Origin: Chloroflexota bacterium
GTDB lineage: Bacteria; Chloroflexota; Anaerolineae; Promineifilales; Promineifilaceae
DNA: 64,000 bases
NCBI GenBank assembly: GCA_014584575.1
Contig: JACTMP010000075.1
Coordinates: 1-64,000, forward strand
Direction of reading: 5' to 3'
The notes under the pieces are model-generated. The model did no database searches, was not told where the DNA came from, and saw only the letters and a list, made by a program, of their open reading frames with translations. This document shows positions 1 through 8,138 of this stretch, piece by piece. A program made the translations under genes and the position numbers. Numbering within the stretch: the first letter of the stretch is position 1; each line of letters opens with the position of its first letter.

Positions 1-95
1 CTCTCCGGCCATTCTGCTGACTACTGGGCGTATTCGTTTGTCAAGGTGCTGTTAAGATGTCTTTATGTCAATAACTTTATGTCACTGCAAAAGTC
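1..95. other. Left-edge non-coding sequence with a 14-bp-spaced direct repeat
   Basis: No gene is visible. The 10-mer ctttatgtca occurs twice, at 61-70 and 75-84, so the repeat period is 14 bp (2 x 7). This could be the worn end of an insertion sequence or a short tandem repeat; nothing decides between them. Confidence 0.3.
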
Positions 96-878
96 GTGGT
101 AACTGCTTTATGGAATTCCTACATGTGCCCAGACACGCTTTGTTATCTCTCCGTTTTTGAAGATGGTACTGTTGCGTCCTGGAATCTCACAAGTAGACGG
201 AGTTGGGGCGTTCAAGGTACGCTTACAGAAAGCGAGCTCTTGGAAGTTGAGACAATTGTGGACTCATTAAGAACCTCAGCCACCGACATGCACAGCATTG
301 GTACCTTTGCCATCCGAATTATTATTAAAGGGGATGAAAAAAATGGCATTGAATGTGGAAGTCGCAATTGCTCAATTTTAGTTCGGCGCTTGTTTGAAAT
401 AGTTGGTGTACGCTTGAAAGACGAGTTTTCAGCCAGACATTGGTCTCCATTTTCTGATGAAGGATTTCATATTCTTGATCCCTTTCCTTTATCAGTTCTC
501 CAAATCACATGGTATGAGAGTTCTCATGGAGACTACAAGATTGTAACCTTCAACAGCAATGGCGTATTATCGGTGATGAAGAGAGAAGAATACGAACAGC
601 CGTTACTTGAAATGCAAGGCAGGCTTTCCAGTGAAAATATAAAGCGAATTCAATCATGCCAGGAATCATTAGTGGTGTTTGGACAAGCAGTAACAGGAGA
701 AGACTGGCAGTTAATTAAAGTCAGTTTCGATGCAAATGGTCAACGGGCATTGTTTCGCTTTGACAAGAGAAACTTGCCAACCTGTTTAAGAGAGTTTTTT
801 GTTATAGCAGAATCAGCAATCAATCAGTCAAATCCAGGCATAAATTACACTCTCGATCCCATCGGTTCCCTTCAGTGA
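96..878 (+). CDS. Hypothetical protein, two similar halves
   Basis: Uncharacterised 260-residue protein, which I do not recognise. It appears to be built from two related halves: residues about 18-60 (YLSVFEDGTVASWNL followed by an acidic helix ending in ETIVDSL) and about 148-190 (KIVTFNSNGVLSVMK followed by a helix). No signal peptide or membrane segment is apparent. The listed start is GTG at 96; ATG at 123 is an equally plausible start and no clear Shine-Dalgarno sequence favours either. The gene is AT-richer than most of the window and carries no ACGGCCGT octamer, unlike its neighbours, which hints at acquired DNA. It sits next to an RHS fragment, so it may be a leftover immunity or accessory gene of an RHS locus, but this is only contextual. 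Confidence 0.55.
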   Translation: MVTALWNSYMCPDTLCYLSVFEDGTVASWNLTSRRSWGVQGTLTESELLEVETIVDSLRTSATDMHSIGTFAIRIIIKGDEKNGIECGSRNCSILVRRLFEIVGVRLKDEFSARHWSPFSDEGFHILDPFPLSVLQITWYESSHGDYKIVTFNSNGVLSVMKREEYEQPLLEMQGRLSSENIKRIQSCQESLVVFGQAVTGEDWQLIKVSFDANGQRALFRFDKRNLPTCLREFFVIAESAINQSNPGINYTLDPIGSLQ

Positions 879-880
879 CA

Positions 881-988
881 ATGTATACGATTACCACCTT
901 CGTCTATGATGGCAACGGCCGTCGCCTGCAAATGTCCGTCGCTGGCGAAGTGATCACCTACACAGTGGATTATGCCGGAGACGGCTAG
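881..988 (+). pseudogene. RHS/YD-repeat protein remnant
   Basis: Short 35-residue open frame starting 2 bp after the preceding stop and ending in TAG. It encodes FVYDGNGRRLQM followed by GEVITYTVDYAG, which is the typical YD-repeat pattern of RHS proteins (YDGNGRR ... TYxxD). RHS proteins are normally over 1000 residues, so this is a fragment left by deletion or recombination. The ACGGCCGT octamer encodes the NGR part of the repeat. A long inverted repeat follows directly. There is no sign of a translation start of its own. Confidence 0.6.
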
Positions 989-992
989 AATA

Positions 993-1039
993 ACCCCAAA
1001 AAACTAGACCACAAGCTAACGTGGATAGTTTTTTGGGGT
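993..1039 (+). terminator. Perfect 14-bp inverted repeat, terminator-like
   Basis: accccaaaaaacta (993-1006) pairs exactly with tagttttttggggt (1026-1039) around a 19-nt loop. It lies 4 bp after the RHS remnant stop. The T-run lies inside the 3' arm and not after it, so it may work as a bidirectional terminator or be a repeat remnant. Confidence 0.5.
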
Positions 1040-1191
1040 CATTATACAAGTCGTCCGTCTACCTCAGAAAATGGCACATACTTATCCAGATAAGGTATGC
1101 TAAAATAGGGCAGAAATAGGGGATTTATTGACGGCCGTGGGTAAGTTCGATACATGATTCAGGTGAATGATAAACAGACAGTGAGGCGCAA

Positions 1192-1482
1192 ATGGAGATA
1201 GTTTTATTACAAATTCGTAGCAGTGGACAAATTACCTTGCCTGCTTCCATTCGGCGGCAGGCCAATCTGGAAGCCGGCGATACCATCGCCGTGACGGTGG
1301 AAAACGATGGCTCAATTCGGCTGACACCCAAGCTGATCATTGACAGAGCGCAGGCTTATTTTTGGAGCCGTCAATGGCAAGAAGGGGAGCAAGAAGCACA
1401 AGACGATATTGAGAACGGCCGTGTTCACCGCTTTGATAATCTAGAAGATGCTTTACAATTTCTGGATACCAATAAGACCTGA
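1192..1482 (+). CDS. AbrB/MazE-like antitoxin
   Basis: Ninety-six residues with an N-terminal swapped-hairpin (SpoVT-AbrB) DNA-binding fold: residues 5-48 read LQIRSSGQITLPASIRR, then EAGDTIAVTVENDGSIRLTP, matching the family pattern of a strand, 'GQITLP', a helix and a 'GD.I.V' strand. The acidic C-terminal half (residues 50-96) would be the toxin-neutralising arm. Family members repress their own operon and neutralise a toxin. The next gene, 17 bp downstream, is a RelE-type toxin with a broken start. ACGGCCGT lies in the coding region at about 1417 and upstream at about 1131. Confidence 0.8.
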   Translation: MEIVLLQIRSSGQITLPASIRRQANLEAGDTIAVTVENDGSIRLTPKLIIDRAQAYFWSRQWQEGEQEAQDDIENGRVHRFDNLEDALQFLDTNKT

Positions 1483-1499
1483 TTCATGAGAGCCAAACC

Positions 1500-1759
1500 A
1501 TGCCTCTGGTTTTGACCATCGTTTTCGCCGGGCATATCAGCGGCTACCTCAGAACGTCCAGACAAAAGTGCAAAAGTCTCTGCGTTTATTAGATGAAAAC
1601 CCACGCCATCCCTCCCTGCAAGTGAAACAGATTCAAGGTACCAAAAGCATTTATGAGGGGCGAGTTGACCGTAAATATCGTTTCTCATTTGAGTTTGATG
1701 GCGATGACTTGGTTTTGCGTAACGTAGACAACCATGATGAGTGTCTGAAAAATCCATAG
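1500..1759 (+). pseudogene. RelE/ParE-like toxin with frameshifted start
   Basis: The body of the protein (FDHRFRRAYQRLP, then LLDENPRHPSLQVKQIQGT, then RVDRKYRFSFEF, ending RNVDNHDECLKNP) is a clear RelE-family mRNA interferase. The frame is open from 1490, but no ATG, GTG or TTG occurs in it before GTG at 1568, which would remove the first helix. The ATG at 1500 reads MPLV and would join FDHRF exactly if one base were added in the ttt(t) run at about 1510-1513; without it the frame ends at TAG about 30 codons later. A one-base deletion, or a sequencing slip in the T run, is therefore the simplest explanation. Partner of the AbrB-like antitoxin just upstream. Confidence 0.7.
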
Positions 1760-2385
1760 AGCCTGCCTTACTGTGGCAAGGCCCTCTTCTGGGCGCTTTG
1801 CTGCGGTTCGGTCTTCCCCGGCCCGTAGGGATACTGTTCGTGCCCATGTGCCTGCCAGTCACCAGCCCGTTTTCGTTCGATACGTAGCATTGTTCCCCGG
1901 CGTACCCCTGCGGCAGGTGAGTGTGGGGAATTACCGCCGGATGTGAATATCAATATCAAGGGAGATGCAAGAGGAGAATGGATGGTTCGGCCGTTCCCCC
2001 TTCATCACCAGGTCTGCATCCGTCACCTGACCGGCAGCGGTGCTATTCTCATTGGCACGGCCGTAGTCTCCCCGACGGCCGTGCTTTTTTGTGTAGTGGG
2101 GGCACGGCCGTATAATTCCCCTATTCAAGTTGGGCAAGGCAGAGGTGGCTTGGCCAGGACGCCGACCGCAGCCGCCGGCAATTGTTATTGACAAATGACC
2201 ATTGACCAATAGTCATTGTTGGTACTTTTCTCCTATCTGGTTAGCTACATTTTCCCGGCCGATGGGGGCATAATAGTCGAGAAACTTTTTCACATTGTAG
2301 TAACTCAACTTGATACCTGCCACAGCCACGTAAAGCCTGCCTTTTAGGGTGAGCCATCTGGTTTTAAGCAGACAGGAGCGCAATT
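1760..2385. other. 626-bp intergenic region, degraded
   Basis: No supportable gene. Short open frames exist on both strands, without family-like sequence. The region carries three ACGGCCGT octamers between about 2057 and 2112, two of which form a terminator-like hairpin, and a weak inverted repeat around 2192-2212 (aatgac ... gtcatt). It looks like decayed accessory DNA. Confidence 0.5.
2055..2090 (+). terminator. Hairpin made of two ACGGCCGT copies, followed by T6
   Basis: gcacggccgt (2055-2064) pairs perfectly with acggccgtgc (2075-2084), followed by six T at 2085-2090. This is a canonical intrinsic terminator on the plus strand in which the stem is built from two copies of the genome-wide octamer. 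Confidence 0.6.
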
Positions 2386-3501
2386 ATGCCTTACACCGTC
2401 GGTCATCCTGTGCAAAGCCCTGCTGATTTCTACGGCCGTCAACGCCAGATCAACCAACTTTTTGAAATCATCGGCGGCGGCCATCCCCAATCTGCCAACA
2501 TCATCGGTTTGCCCGGTTCTGGCAAGACTTCCTTTTTGCGCCACATTGCCCATCCCTCTGTCATGGTGCGCCACGTGCGCCACCCGGAACGCATGGTCAT
2601 GGTCTATGTAGACATGGCCTCCTGCAAAACACCCGCCCTTTTCTACTATCGCATCTTGACCCAATTGAAGATGAGCCTGGGGCAGGTGAATACAGGCTTT
2701 TTGTGGAAAGAATCTCCACCAGACCAGACCACGATTTACGACGTAGAAGCCTATCTGTGCCATTATCCGCTGCACCGGGTGGTATTGCTGCTGGATGATT
2801 TTGATGCCCTCAATCAGGAGACGTTTGATCGCCATTTCCTGACCGAACTGCGGGCGATGACCAGCGTCAATGATTACGATCTGGTGTGTGTTACCACCGC
2901 GCTGGCCGATTTGCACCACCTGGGCAGCCGGTTGGGTTTGCCCACCACGTCCCCCTTTTTCAACATCTTTGCCCCGGCTGCCATCTACCTGGCGGAAATG
3001 GAAACGGCCGTCATTCCCCCCCTGATTACCGAACCGGCGCTGCAAACAGGGACGCCGCTCAGCGCCGCTGATGTCGCCCAGATTCAGCAGTTGGCCGGGA
3101 CATTGCCCTACCTGTTGCAGGTAACGGCCGCACGCTGGCTTTACCACAAACGACTGGACGGCTCGCCGATAATGGGTGTGGTGCAAACACAATTACTGGC
3201 TGAGCTGTCCGTTTATTTTGGCCAATGGTGGGCGCGTCTGGACGCTTGCCAGCGCCAGATACTCACGGAACTGGAAACTGCTGACCCGGCGGCGGGCAGC
3301 GCCTCGTTCACCCCATTCACGCGGGCGGAGGCGGAACGGCGGCTGCGGCAGTTCGGTCTGATAGTAGAACGGGGTCGGCATACGGCCGTTAACGGCGACC
3401 TCTTCACGGCCTGGATTCGGCAGCACACGGCCGTGCCCCGGCATGAAATCGCCGGAGCAATGGCGGATACGGCCGTGATCCCCGCCTATTCCAACATTTA
3501 A
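2386..3501 (+). CDS. AAA/STAND-type P-loop ATPase
   Basis: A 371-residue ATPase. Walker A is GLPGSGKTS at residues 41-49 and Walker B is VVLLLDDFDAL at about 132-142, giving an ORC1/Cdc6-like or STAND-like ATPase core. The C-terminal part (about 275-355) looks like a winged helix (DACQRQILTELE ... AEAERRLRQFGLIV). The N-terminal FYGRQRQINQLFEII resembles the 'F.GR..E...L' lead-in of Orc/Cdc6 and STAND proteins. There is no transmembrane segment. Role unknown; such proteins act as conformational switches or DNA-loading ATPases. The gene is monocistronic and contains several ACGGCCGT copies, so it is native in composition. Confidence 0.75.
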   Translation: MPYTVGHPVQSPADFYGRQRQINQLFEIIGGGHPQSANIIGLPGSGKTSFLRHIAHPSVMVRHVRHPERMVMVYVDMASCKTPALFYYRILTQLKMSLGQVNTGFLWKESPPDQTTIYDVEAYLCHYPLHRVVLLLDDFDALNQETFDRHFLTELRAMTSVNDYDLVCVTTALADLHHLGSRLGLPTTSPFFNIFAPAAIYLAEMETAVIPPLITEPALQTGTPLSAADVAQIQQLAGTLPYLLQVTAARWLYHKRLDGSPIMGVVQTQLLAELSVYFGQWWARLDACQRQILTELETADPAAGSASFTPFTRAEAERRLRQFGLIVERGRHTAVNGDLFTAWIRQHTAVPRHEIAGAMADTAVIPAYSNI

Positions 3502-3665
3502 CCCAGCATCCCATCATCAGCCAACAAATCAACTTCTCATAAGTTGCCCACCTTTCTCCCCTTCACTATAATGCGTTGCATCAGGTTAAACCTGCATCAA
3601 CTCATTGTGGCCCACATACCACCAGTGTACTGGTTGTGAAAATTTGTAGTGACCTGCGAGGAGAA

Positions 3666-4019
3666 ATGATTCCAATTTATCGTTCAGATGGTGAATGGGT
3701 AGCTGTGTATGAAAAAGGAAACGTCTTCAACGTGGATGGGGAATGGATTGGTTTTGTGGTGGGGCGTGAAGTTTTTGATACCGGCGGCTCTTATCTCGGA
3801 TTTCTCAGTGATGATCAACGCCTGCTGCGCAAACGCACCCGCCCCATTGACCGGCCCCTTATGCAGCCACCGGCTATTCCACCACAGCGCATGAAATTGC
3901 CGACGGCCGTGCCCCTGCCCCCCATGTTCCCGGCGTTACCCCACCAGATCATTGACATGTTCGAGGAATATCCCGAAAAATTGAGCTACGTTTCAGAAAC
4001 CCGGCCCGATATGGACTAA
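3666..4019 (+). CDS. Hypothetical protein with GEWIGFV / GSYLGFL repeats
   Basis: Conserved-looking protein of 117 residues with an N-terminal beta-rich unit repeated three times: GEWVAVYEKGNVF, GEWIGFVVGREVF and GSYLGFLSDDQRL, each with a turn followed by a hydrophobic strand. The C-terminal half is proline-rich (about residues 62-95). The ATG at 3666 was chosen because GAGGAGAA lies just before it; the frame is open upstream to 3576 with no ribosome site. Function unknown. Confidence 0.6.
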   Translation: MIPIYRSDGEWVAVYEKGNVFNVDGEWIGFVVGREVFDTGGSYLGFLSDDQRLLRKRTRPIDRPLMQPPAIPPQRMKLPTAVPLPPMFPALPHQIIDMFEEYPEKLSYVSETRPDMD

Positions 4020-4020
4020 T

Positions 4021-4078
4021 GGGAGATTGAGAGATTGAGAGATTCAATCTCCCAATCTCCTAATCTCCTAATCTCTTA
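4021..4078. repeat. Heptamer tandem repeat GGAGATT, inverted arms
   Basis: Three gagattg-type units (4022-4044) face four caatctc/taatctc units (4045-4076), forming a long hairpin of 7-bp repeats. It starts 1 bp after the stop codon at 4017-4019 and ends just before the thioesterase start. Confidence 0.85.
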
Positions 4079-4091
4079 TTCCCCTACCTCT

Positions 4092-4595
4092 ATGCAAGCC
4101 AAAAGCCCCACCGAATCCCGCGTCATTCTCACCCAGGTCATGGGGCCATCCCACGCCAATGTCATGGGCAATGTGCATGGCGGTCATATTATGAAGATTT
4201 GTGACGAGGCCGGCGGTATGGCCGCTATTCGCCACGCCCGCCACCCGGCTGTCACCGTGGCCGTAGACTCCATGCGTTTTCATTCGCCGGTACACATCGG
4301 CAACCTGATGACGGTGACGGCCGAAGTCAGTTGGGTCGGGCGTACCTCGATGGAAACCCGTGTGGTGGTTACCGCCGAAGATGTGCTGACCGGGCAAACC
4401 ACCCACACCAACACCGCCTATTTTGTCTACGTGGCCCTGGACGAACACGGCCGTCCCACTCCCGTCCCCCCGCTGCTCTGCGCCACCGACGAAGAGAAAG
4501 CCAGGTTTGAACGAGCCACCCAGCGCCAGGCATACCGCCTGCAACAGCACAAACAAGACGGACATGAGCGAAACATCTCCGCAACCGCGTTCTAA
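4092..4595 (+). CDS. Acyl-CoA thioesterase, hotdog fold
   Basis: Hydrolyses acyl-CoA to free acid and CoA (BFIT/BACH-type 4HBT family). The family signature is visible: NVHGGHIMKICDEAGGMAA at about residues 25-43, where the G-G-x-x-M-x-x-x-D/E stretch holds the catalytic acid, followed by VDSMRFHSPVHIGN, WVGRTSMETRVVV and the NTAYFVYVALDE strand. Length of about 167 residues fits a single hotdog domain. ATG 4092 is chosen because the frame upstream of it is translated heptamer repeat. The 3' end overlaps the next gene by 32 bp, which suggests translational coupling, although a functional link between a thioesterase and a chelatase-like ATPase is not obvious. Confidence 0.85.
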   Translation: MQAKSPTESRVILTQVMGPSHANVMGNVHGGHIMKICDEAGGMAAIRHARHPAVTVAVDSMRFHSPVHIGNLMTVTAEVSWVGRTSMETRVVVTAEDVLTGQTTHTNTAYFVYVALDEHGRPTPVPPLLCATDEEKARFERATQRQAYRLQQHKQDGHERNISATAF

Positions 4596-5721
4596 ACTGT
4601 TAGAGATATTACTCGCCTCGCCGGCCGGGCAGGTCAGCCGTTTACCCGCGCCCGATATTGGCGTGGCCGAGTTAGAGCCATTCCCCTTTCTGGCTATTGT
4701 CGGCCAATATGAGATGAAGCTGGCGCTCACACTTTCTCTGATTAACCCGCTGGTAGGTGGCGTCCTGCTCATTGGGCCACGTGGTACAGCCAAGACGACG
4801 GCCGTGCGCTCCCTGACTGACCTGCTGCCCACCACCCGGCGCAGCCTGTGCGCCTATGGCTGCACCGAAGAAGATGTGGAACTGTATGGCATGGACGGCG
4901 TGTGTAAAGATTGCGCCGCCAAATTTGGCTATGGCGACCCATTGACCATCGCCGACAAAGTGCGCATCTTTGAATTGCCCCTCAATGCCCGCCTGGAAGA
5001 TGTCGTCGGCGGCATCAATGAACGGCTGGCGCTGGAACAACAAAAAGTGCGGCTGGAACGGGGCATCCTCGGCCATGCCGACGGGCATATTGTCTACATT
5101 GACGAGGTGAATTTGCTCGATGACGTGATTACGGACGCCATGCTGGATGCGGCGGCGCAGGGCCATTACACCGTGCGGCGTGGCCCGCTCAAGCTGACCT
5201 ACAAGGCGCGCATCATGCTCATTGGTTCTATGAATCCCGAAGAGGGCTGGCTGCGGCCACAACTGATGGATCGTTTTGGGCTGCGGGCCATAGTACGTGG
5301 CCTGACGGATGCCGAGCTACGCTACCAGGCGTATGAACGAGCTACCACCTACCGGCGGCAACCAGACCTCTTCGCTGCCGGTTATGCCGAGGCCACCATG
5401 TCTCTGGCTGAGGAAGTCCAGCAGGCGCGTGACCGGCTGCCCCAGGTCATTGTCACCGACGAGTCACGCGAACTGGGGCTGGCATTGGTGGCGGCCCTGC
5501 AAATTGAGTCTGGGCGGGCGGAAATTACGCTGTTTGAGGCGGCGCGCGCCCATGCCGCCGCTGATGAACGCACGGCCGTAACCCCCGATGATGTGCGCGC
5601 CGTGGCCATGCTGGCCCTGCGCCAACGCCAGAGCCACGCCCTGGACAAATTTTTCGCCGATCAGGCCGAGGAAGATGCCCGATTGACAGCCGTGTGGCAA
5701 CAAAAGGCCGAAAAGAAATAA
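4564..5721 (+). CDS. Magnesium-chelatase subunit I-like AAA+ ATPase
   Basis: A 385-residue ATPase of the ChlI/BchI-MoxR clade. Walker A is LIGPRGTAKTTAV (about residue 65); Walker B is GHIVYIDEVNLLDD followed by the pre-sensor insertion and RIMLIGSMNPEEGWLRPQLMDRFGLRAIV, the typical ChlI sensor/arginine-finger block. A four-cysteine cluster (CAYGC ... VCKDC, about residues 98-120) sits between Walker A and B and could bind a metal. ChlI works with a VWA-domain D subunit and a large H subunit in Mg insertion into protoporphyrin; neither partner is in this window, so a different chelatase or chaperone-like role (cobalt chelatase, MoxR type) is equally possible. It starts inside the thioesterase gene. 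Confidence 0.8.
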   Translation: MSETSPQPRSKLLEILLASPAGQVSRLPAPDIGVAELEPFPFLAIVGQYEMKLALTLSLINPLVGGVLLIGPRGTAKTTAVRSLTDLLPTTRRSLCAYGCTEEDVELYGMDGVCKDCAAKFGYGDPLTIADKVRIFELPLNARLEDVVGGINERLALEQQKVRLERGILGHADGHIVYIDEVNLLDDVITDAMLDAAAQGHYTVRRGPLKLTYKARIMLIGSMNPEEGWLRPQLMDRFGLRAIVRGLTDAELRYQAYERATTYRRQPDLFAAGYAEATMSLAEEVQQARDRLPQVIVTDESRELGLALVAALQIESGRAEITLFEAARAHAAADERTAVTPDDVRAVAMLALRQRQSHALDKFFADQAEEDARLTAVWQQKAEKK

Positions 5722-5805
5722 TTGGGTAGCTGGTAGCTGCCAGACAATAGATTACGTTATAATGACAACAGCTTTCATTGGCGTCCAACGAATCTGGAGA
5801 TCGTT

Positions 5806-6075
5806 ATGTCATCAATCACAACGGCAATAGCAGTGGTAGAGCCTGATCGGACTGTCAAAGCGCCGCCAGGTGTGGAAATTGGTTCAAAAGTGCTTGTCGT
5901 TCCGCTTCCGTCGGTGATAGAACTGCTTCAAGACACAGCCCGTCGCGCTCGCTTTGCTGCCACACGCCGGGCTATGCGTGAGGCTGTACGGGACTATGCC
6001 GACACAGTCTCCCCATCCGATGAGGATATTGTCAGCCTGGTACGGCGTGCCCGGCACTCCCCGCGTGCCAATTGA
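5806..6075 (+). CDS. Putative antitoxin of PIN toxin
   Basis: Small 89-residue protein, helical and basic at its C-terminus (DTARRARFAATRRAMREAVRDYAD), placed 6 bp before a PIN-domain toxin gene. Size and position fit the antitoxin of a COG1569-type module; the sequence itself matches no family that I can name with certainty. ATG 5806 follows GGAGATCGTT. Antitoxins of such pairs bind and block the PIN nuclease and repress the operon. Confidence 0.6.
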   Translation: MSSITTAIAVVEPDRTVKAPPGVEIGSKVLVVPLPSVIELLQDTARRARFAATRRAMREAVRDYADTVSPSDEDIVSLVRRARHSPRAN

Positions 6076-6081
6076 TAACAT

Positions 6082-6516
6082 ATGCGTGTAGTCCTGGACA
6101 CCAACCAACTGGTGGCAGCCCTCTTGCGACCTCCTGAATTGGCTACCTTTGTTATGGCATGGGAGGCAGCGCGATTTACGGTTGTGGCTTCTCCGGCGTT
6201 AGTTGACGAATACTTGCATGTCCTGGCTTACCCCGATATTGCTGCCTTAATCTACCCTGAATTACGACGTGCCTTTACCAGCCATTTGCTCGATGATATT
6301 GAGTTAGTTGAGCCACCGGATGTTCCCCGGCTCTGCCGAGATCCAGATGATGACAAGGTGATTGCCGTAGCCATCTTTGGGCTGGCCGATTACATCCTGA
6401 CCATTGACAAAGACTTAATGGCTCCAGAAGTTAAGGGTCTTCTGGCAGAAATGGGCATCTCTATTATCTCAAGCGGCCAACTGCTTCAAATTCTTGACTC
6501 CAGATCTGATGTCTGA
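6082..6516 (+). CDS. PIN-domain putative toxin (COG1569 type)
   Basis: A 144-residue PIN nuclease. The acidic site is visible: VVLDTNQLVAALL (residues 3-15, first Asp), the middle SPALVDEYLHVL (Glu), then DPDDDKVIAVAI (Asp) and ADYILTIDKDLM (last Asp). This pattern is that of the 'putative toxin component, PIN family' group; PIN toxins are Mg-dependent RNases. It is preceded at 6 bp by the likely antitoxin. The 3' end overlaps the next frame by 8 bp. Confidence 0.8.
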   Translation: MRVVLDTNQLVAALLRPPELATFVMAWEAARFTVVASPALVDEYLHVLAYPDIAALIYPELRRAFTSHLLDDIELVEPPDVPRLCRDPDDDKVIAVAIFGLADYILTIDKDLMAPEVKGLLAEMGISIISSGQLLQILDSRSDV

Positions 6517-7201
6517 ATCAAAAATGGTAAAAATCATGTCTGATAGACAAGGTCAGGTGATATTGCAGGTTGGACTTACGGCCGTGTTCATCGGTTATCT
6601 CATGGTCTGGCTGCCGGGGCCGGGGGCTGGTCTCAGCTTTTTAGGTATTGAGTTAGGCGAATGGGTGAAGTTTATGGGGGTGGGGTTGGAACGCAACCTG
6701 TTTTACTTGCCGCCCATCACCCTGGCGCTGATGTTGGTGACGCTGACGCTGCTGTGGGGCAACGGCCGTTGGCAGAGTTGGGCCATGCGTGGTCTGGCGC
6801 TGCTCATTAGCTGGCAGGCATTTCCCGCCATTGAAGACATCACCGGCCCCGTGCGCCACGAATACATCCCCCGTGTGCAGTGGATTGGTCTGGTGCTGCT
6901 GGCGATTGTGGTCGCCGCCATTCTCTGCTGGCTGGTGAAGCTGGAGACCCGGCAATGGCTCTGCTGGCTGCTGCTGGTCATGTTGGGATTGATTGGGGCT
7001 ATACAACCAACACGAATATACCTGCAAATCCAGCCCAATGTGGCGCAATTGCTGGGTATATCAGTTGGTTATGGGTGGGGATTGATCTTAAACGGGGTGG
7101 GGCATTTGCTCATTGCCGGGGTCGGTGGCTGGCAACTGCTGCAAATGGTGAGACAAAAGCGTCGTGCGCCGGCCCAATCGGCCTGGCGCACGACACAATA
7201 A
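6509..7201 (+). CDS. Hypothetical membrane protein, about 6 TM segments
   Basis: About 230 residues with hydrophobic segments at roughly 15-35, 60-85, 92-110, 125-145, 150-172 and 190-215 (for example LGLLLVMLGLIGAI-like stretches and VLLAIVVAAILCWLV). I do not recognise a family. The start is uncertain: ATG 6509 overlaps the PIN toxin stop; ATG 6524 and 6536 are alternatives. ACGGCCGT occurs at about 6579 and 6761. Probably unrelated functionally to the toxin-antitoxin pair before it. Confidence 0.6.
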   Translation: MSESKMVKIMSDRQGQVILQVGLTAVFIGYLMVWLPGPGAGLSFLGIELGEWVKFMGVGLERNLFYLPPITLALMLVTLTLLWGNGRWQSWAMRGLALLISWQAFPAIEDITGPVRHEYIPRVQWIGLVLLAIVVAAILCWLVKLETRQWLCWLLLVMLGLIGAIQPTRIYLQIQPNVAQLLGISVGYGWGLILNGVGHLLIAGVGGWQLLQMVRQKRRAPAQSAWRTTQ

Positions 7202-7207
7202 TAGGCG

Positions 7208-7447
7208 CTAAACCGCCATACGATGGTCAATGTAATAAACCGCTTCGCCCACAGTCGTGATTTTTTGGGCTTCATCATCGGAAATTTCGCCGCCAAACTC
7301 TTCTTCAAAAGCCATAATGAGTTCGACCAAATCCAGCGAATCAGCTTCCAGGTCTTCGCGGAAACGCGCTTCAGGCACTACCTGTTCTTCGTCTACGCCT
7401 AATAAATCCACGATAATAGCGGTTATACGAGTCTGTGTATCACTCAT
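7208..7447 (-). CDS. acpP: Acyl carrier protein
   Basis: Seventy-nine-residue acyl carrier protein: acidic four-helix protein with the phosphopantetheine attachment motif [12 protein letters not shown] (Ser at about residue 37) and the usual '[16 protein letters not shown]' first loop. It carries growing acyl chains in fatty acid synthesis in the cytosol. Placed alone and convergent with the upstream membrane gene, separated from paaD by a heptamer repeat; no fab genes adjoin. ATG 7447 is preceded by AAGGAGATCAGG. A second ACP-like gene lies at 57.7 kb. Confidence 0.9.
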   Translation of the reverse strand: MSDTQTRITAIIVDLLGVDEEQVVPEARFREDLEADSLDLVELIMAFEEEFGGEISDDEAQKITTVGEAVYYIDHRMAV

Positions 7448-7586
7448 TTACCTGATCTCCTTCAAATTTTGAATTCCACATGTAATGGGGAGGCAATTTT
7501 AGAAGCAACCACCAAATTGTCAAGCAGTGTGTTGGGGCAGCCCTCTTGCCGATAACCAAAACCTCTGGGGTAGTGGGAAGTTTCGG

Positions 7587-7641
7587 AGATTAAGAGATTG
7601 GGAGATCGTTAATCTGTCAATCTCCCAATTTCCCAATCTCA
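7587..7641. repeat. Heptamer tandem repeat GGAGATT, inverted arms
   Basis: ggagattaagagattgggagat (7587-7608) faces caatctcccaatttcccaatctc (7619-7641). It lies between the paaD stop and the acpP promoter region, in the long gap 7448-7644, which otherwise shows nothing recognisable. Confidence 0.8.
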
Positions 7642-7644
7642 TCC

Positions 7645-8130
7645 CTATAGTGCCTTAAACTCCTCAAACCCATCCTGGCAGTCGTGGCAATACCAGACGC
7701 TTTTGCACAGGGTGGGGCCGAAGGCATTTTTGAGTACGGTATTAGAGGAGCCGCAGTGGGGGCAGGTGGCGACATCCAGAAAGGCAATGGGGATCAGGTT
7801 GCCGCCATGCCGGATGGGCGGCGCAATGCCCAACTGTTGCAGCTTGTCCCGCGCCGACTCAGCGATCCAATCAGATGTCCAGGGCGGGTGCAGTACGGTC
7901 TCGACTGTAACCTGGCTGAAGCCCAACTCGTGAATTCTGGCTTCGATGTCGCGGCGCATCACGTCCAGCGCCGGGCAGCCAGAGAAGGTGGGTGTCATTT
8001 TGACGTGAACGCGGCCGGCCTCAATCTGCACATCACGCACAATGCCCATTTCTACAACCGAAACGTGGGGGAGTTCCGGGTCTTTGACTTCATCCAGGGC
8101 TTGCCAAATGTGGGCAGTGGTTATCATCAA
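7645..8130 (-). CDS. paaD: Phenylacetyl-CoA epoxidase subunit PaaD
   Basis: PaaD is the MIP18/DUF59-type maturation protein of the phenylacetyl-CoA 1,2-epoxidase. The DUF59 core is seen in ALDEVKDPELPHVSVVEMGIVRDV and MTPTFSGCPALDVM (residues about 10-62, including the conserved Cys), and the C-terminus has the PaaD-type zinc ribbon TCPHCGSS ... CHDC (about 125-152). It is thought to help assemble iron centres. It is the last of four minus-strand genes in order A-B-C-D. PaaE, the reductase, is not next to it. Confidence 0.9.
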   Translation of the reverse strand: MMITTAHIWQALDEVKDPELPHVSVVEMGIVRDVQIEAGRVHVKMTPTFSGCPALDVMRRDIEARIHELGFSQVTVETVLHPPWTSDWIAESARDKLQQLGIAPPIRHGGNLIPIAFLDVATCPHCGSSNTVLKNAFGPTLCKSVWYCHDCQDGFEEFKAL

Positions 8131-8138
8131 TGCTTCCC

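Noticed and set aside
1-95. Insertion-sequence end at the left edge
   Set aside because: Only a 10-mer direct repeat; no transposase or clear terminal inverted repeat.
2344-3192. Long minus-strand open frame opposite the AAA ATPase
   Set aside because: It has no family resemblance and mirrors the ATPase gene, whose Walker motifs are clear.
4564-5721. Evidence for phototrophy from the ChlI-like gene
   Set aside because: A single ATPase without ChlD/ChlH or bch genes is not enough; the family also includes MoxR and cobalt chelatase subunits.
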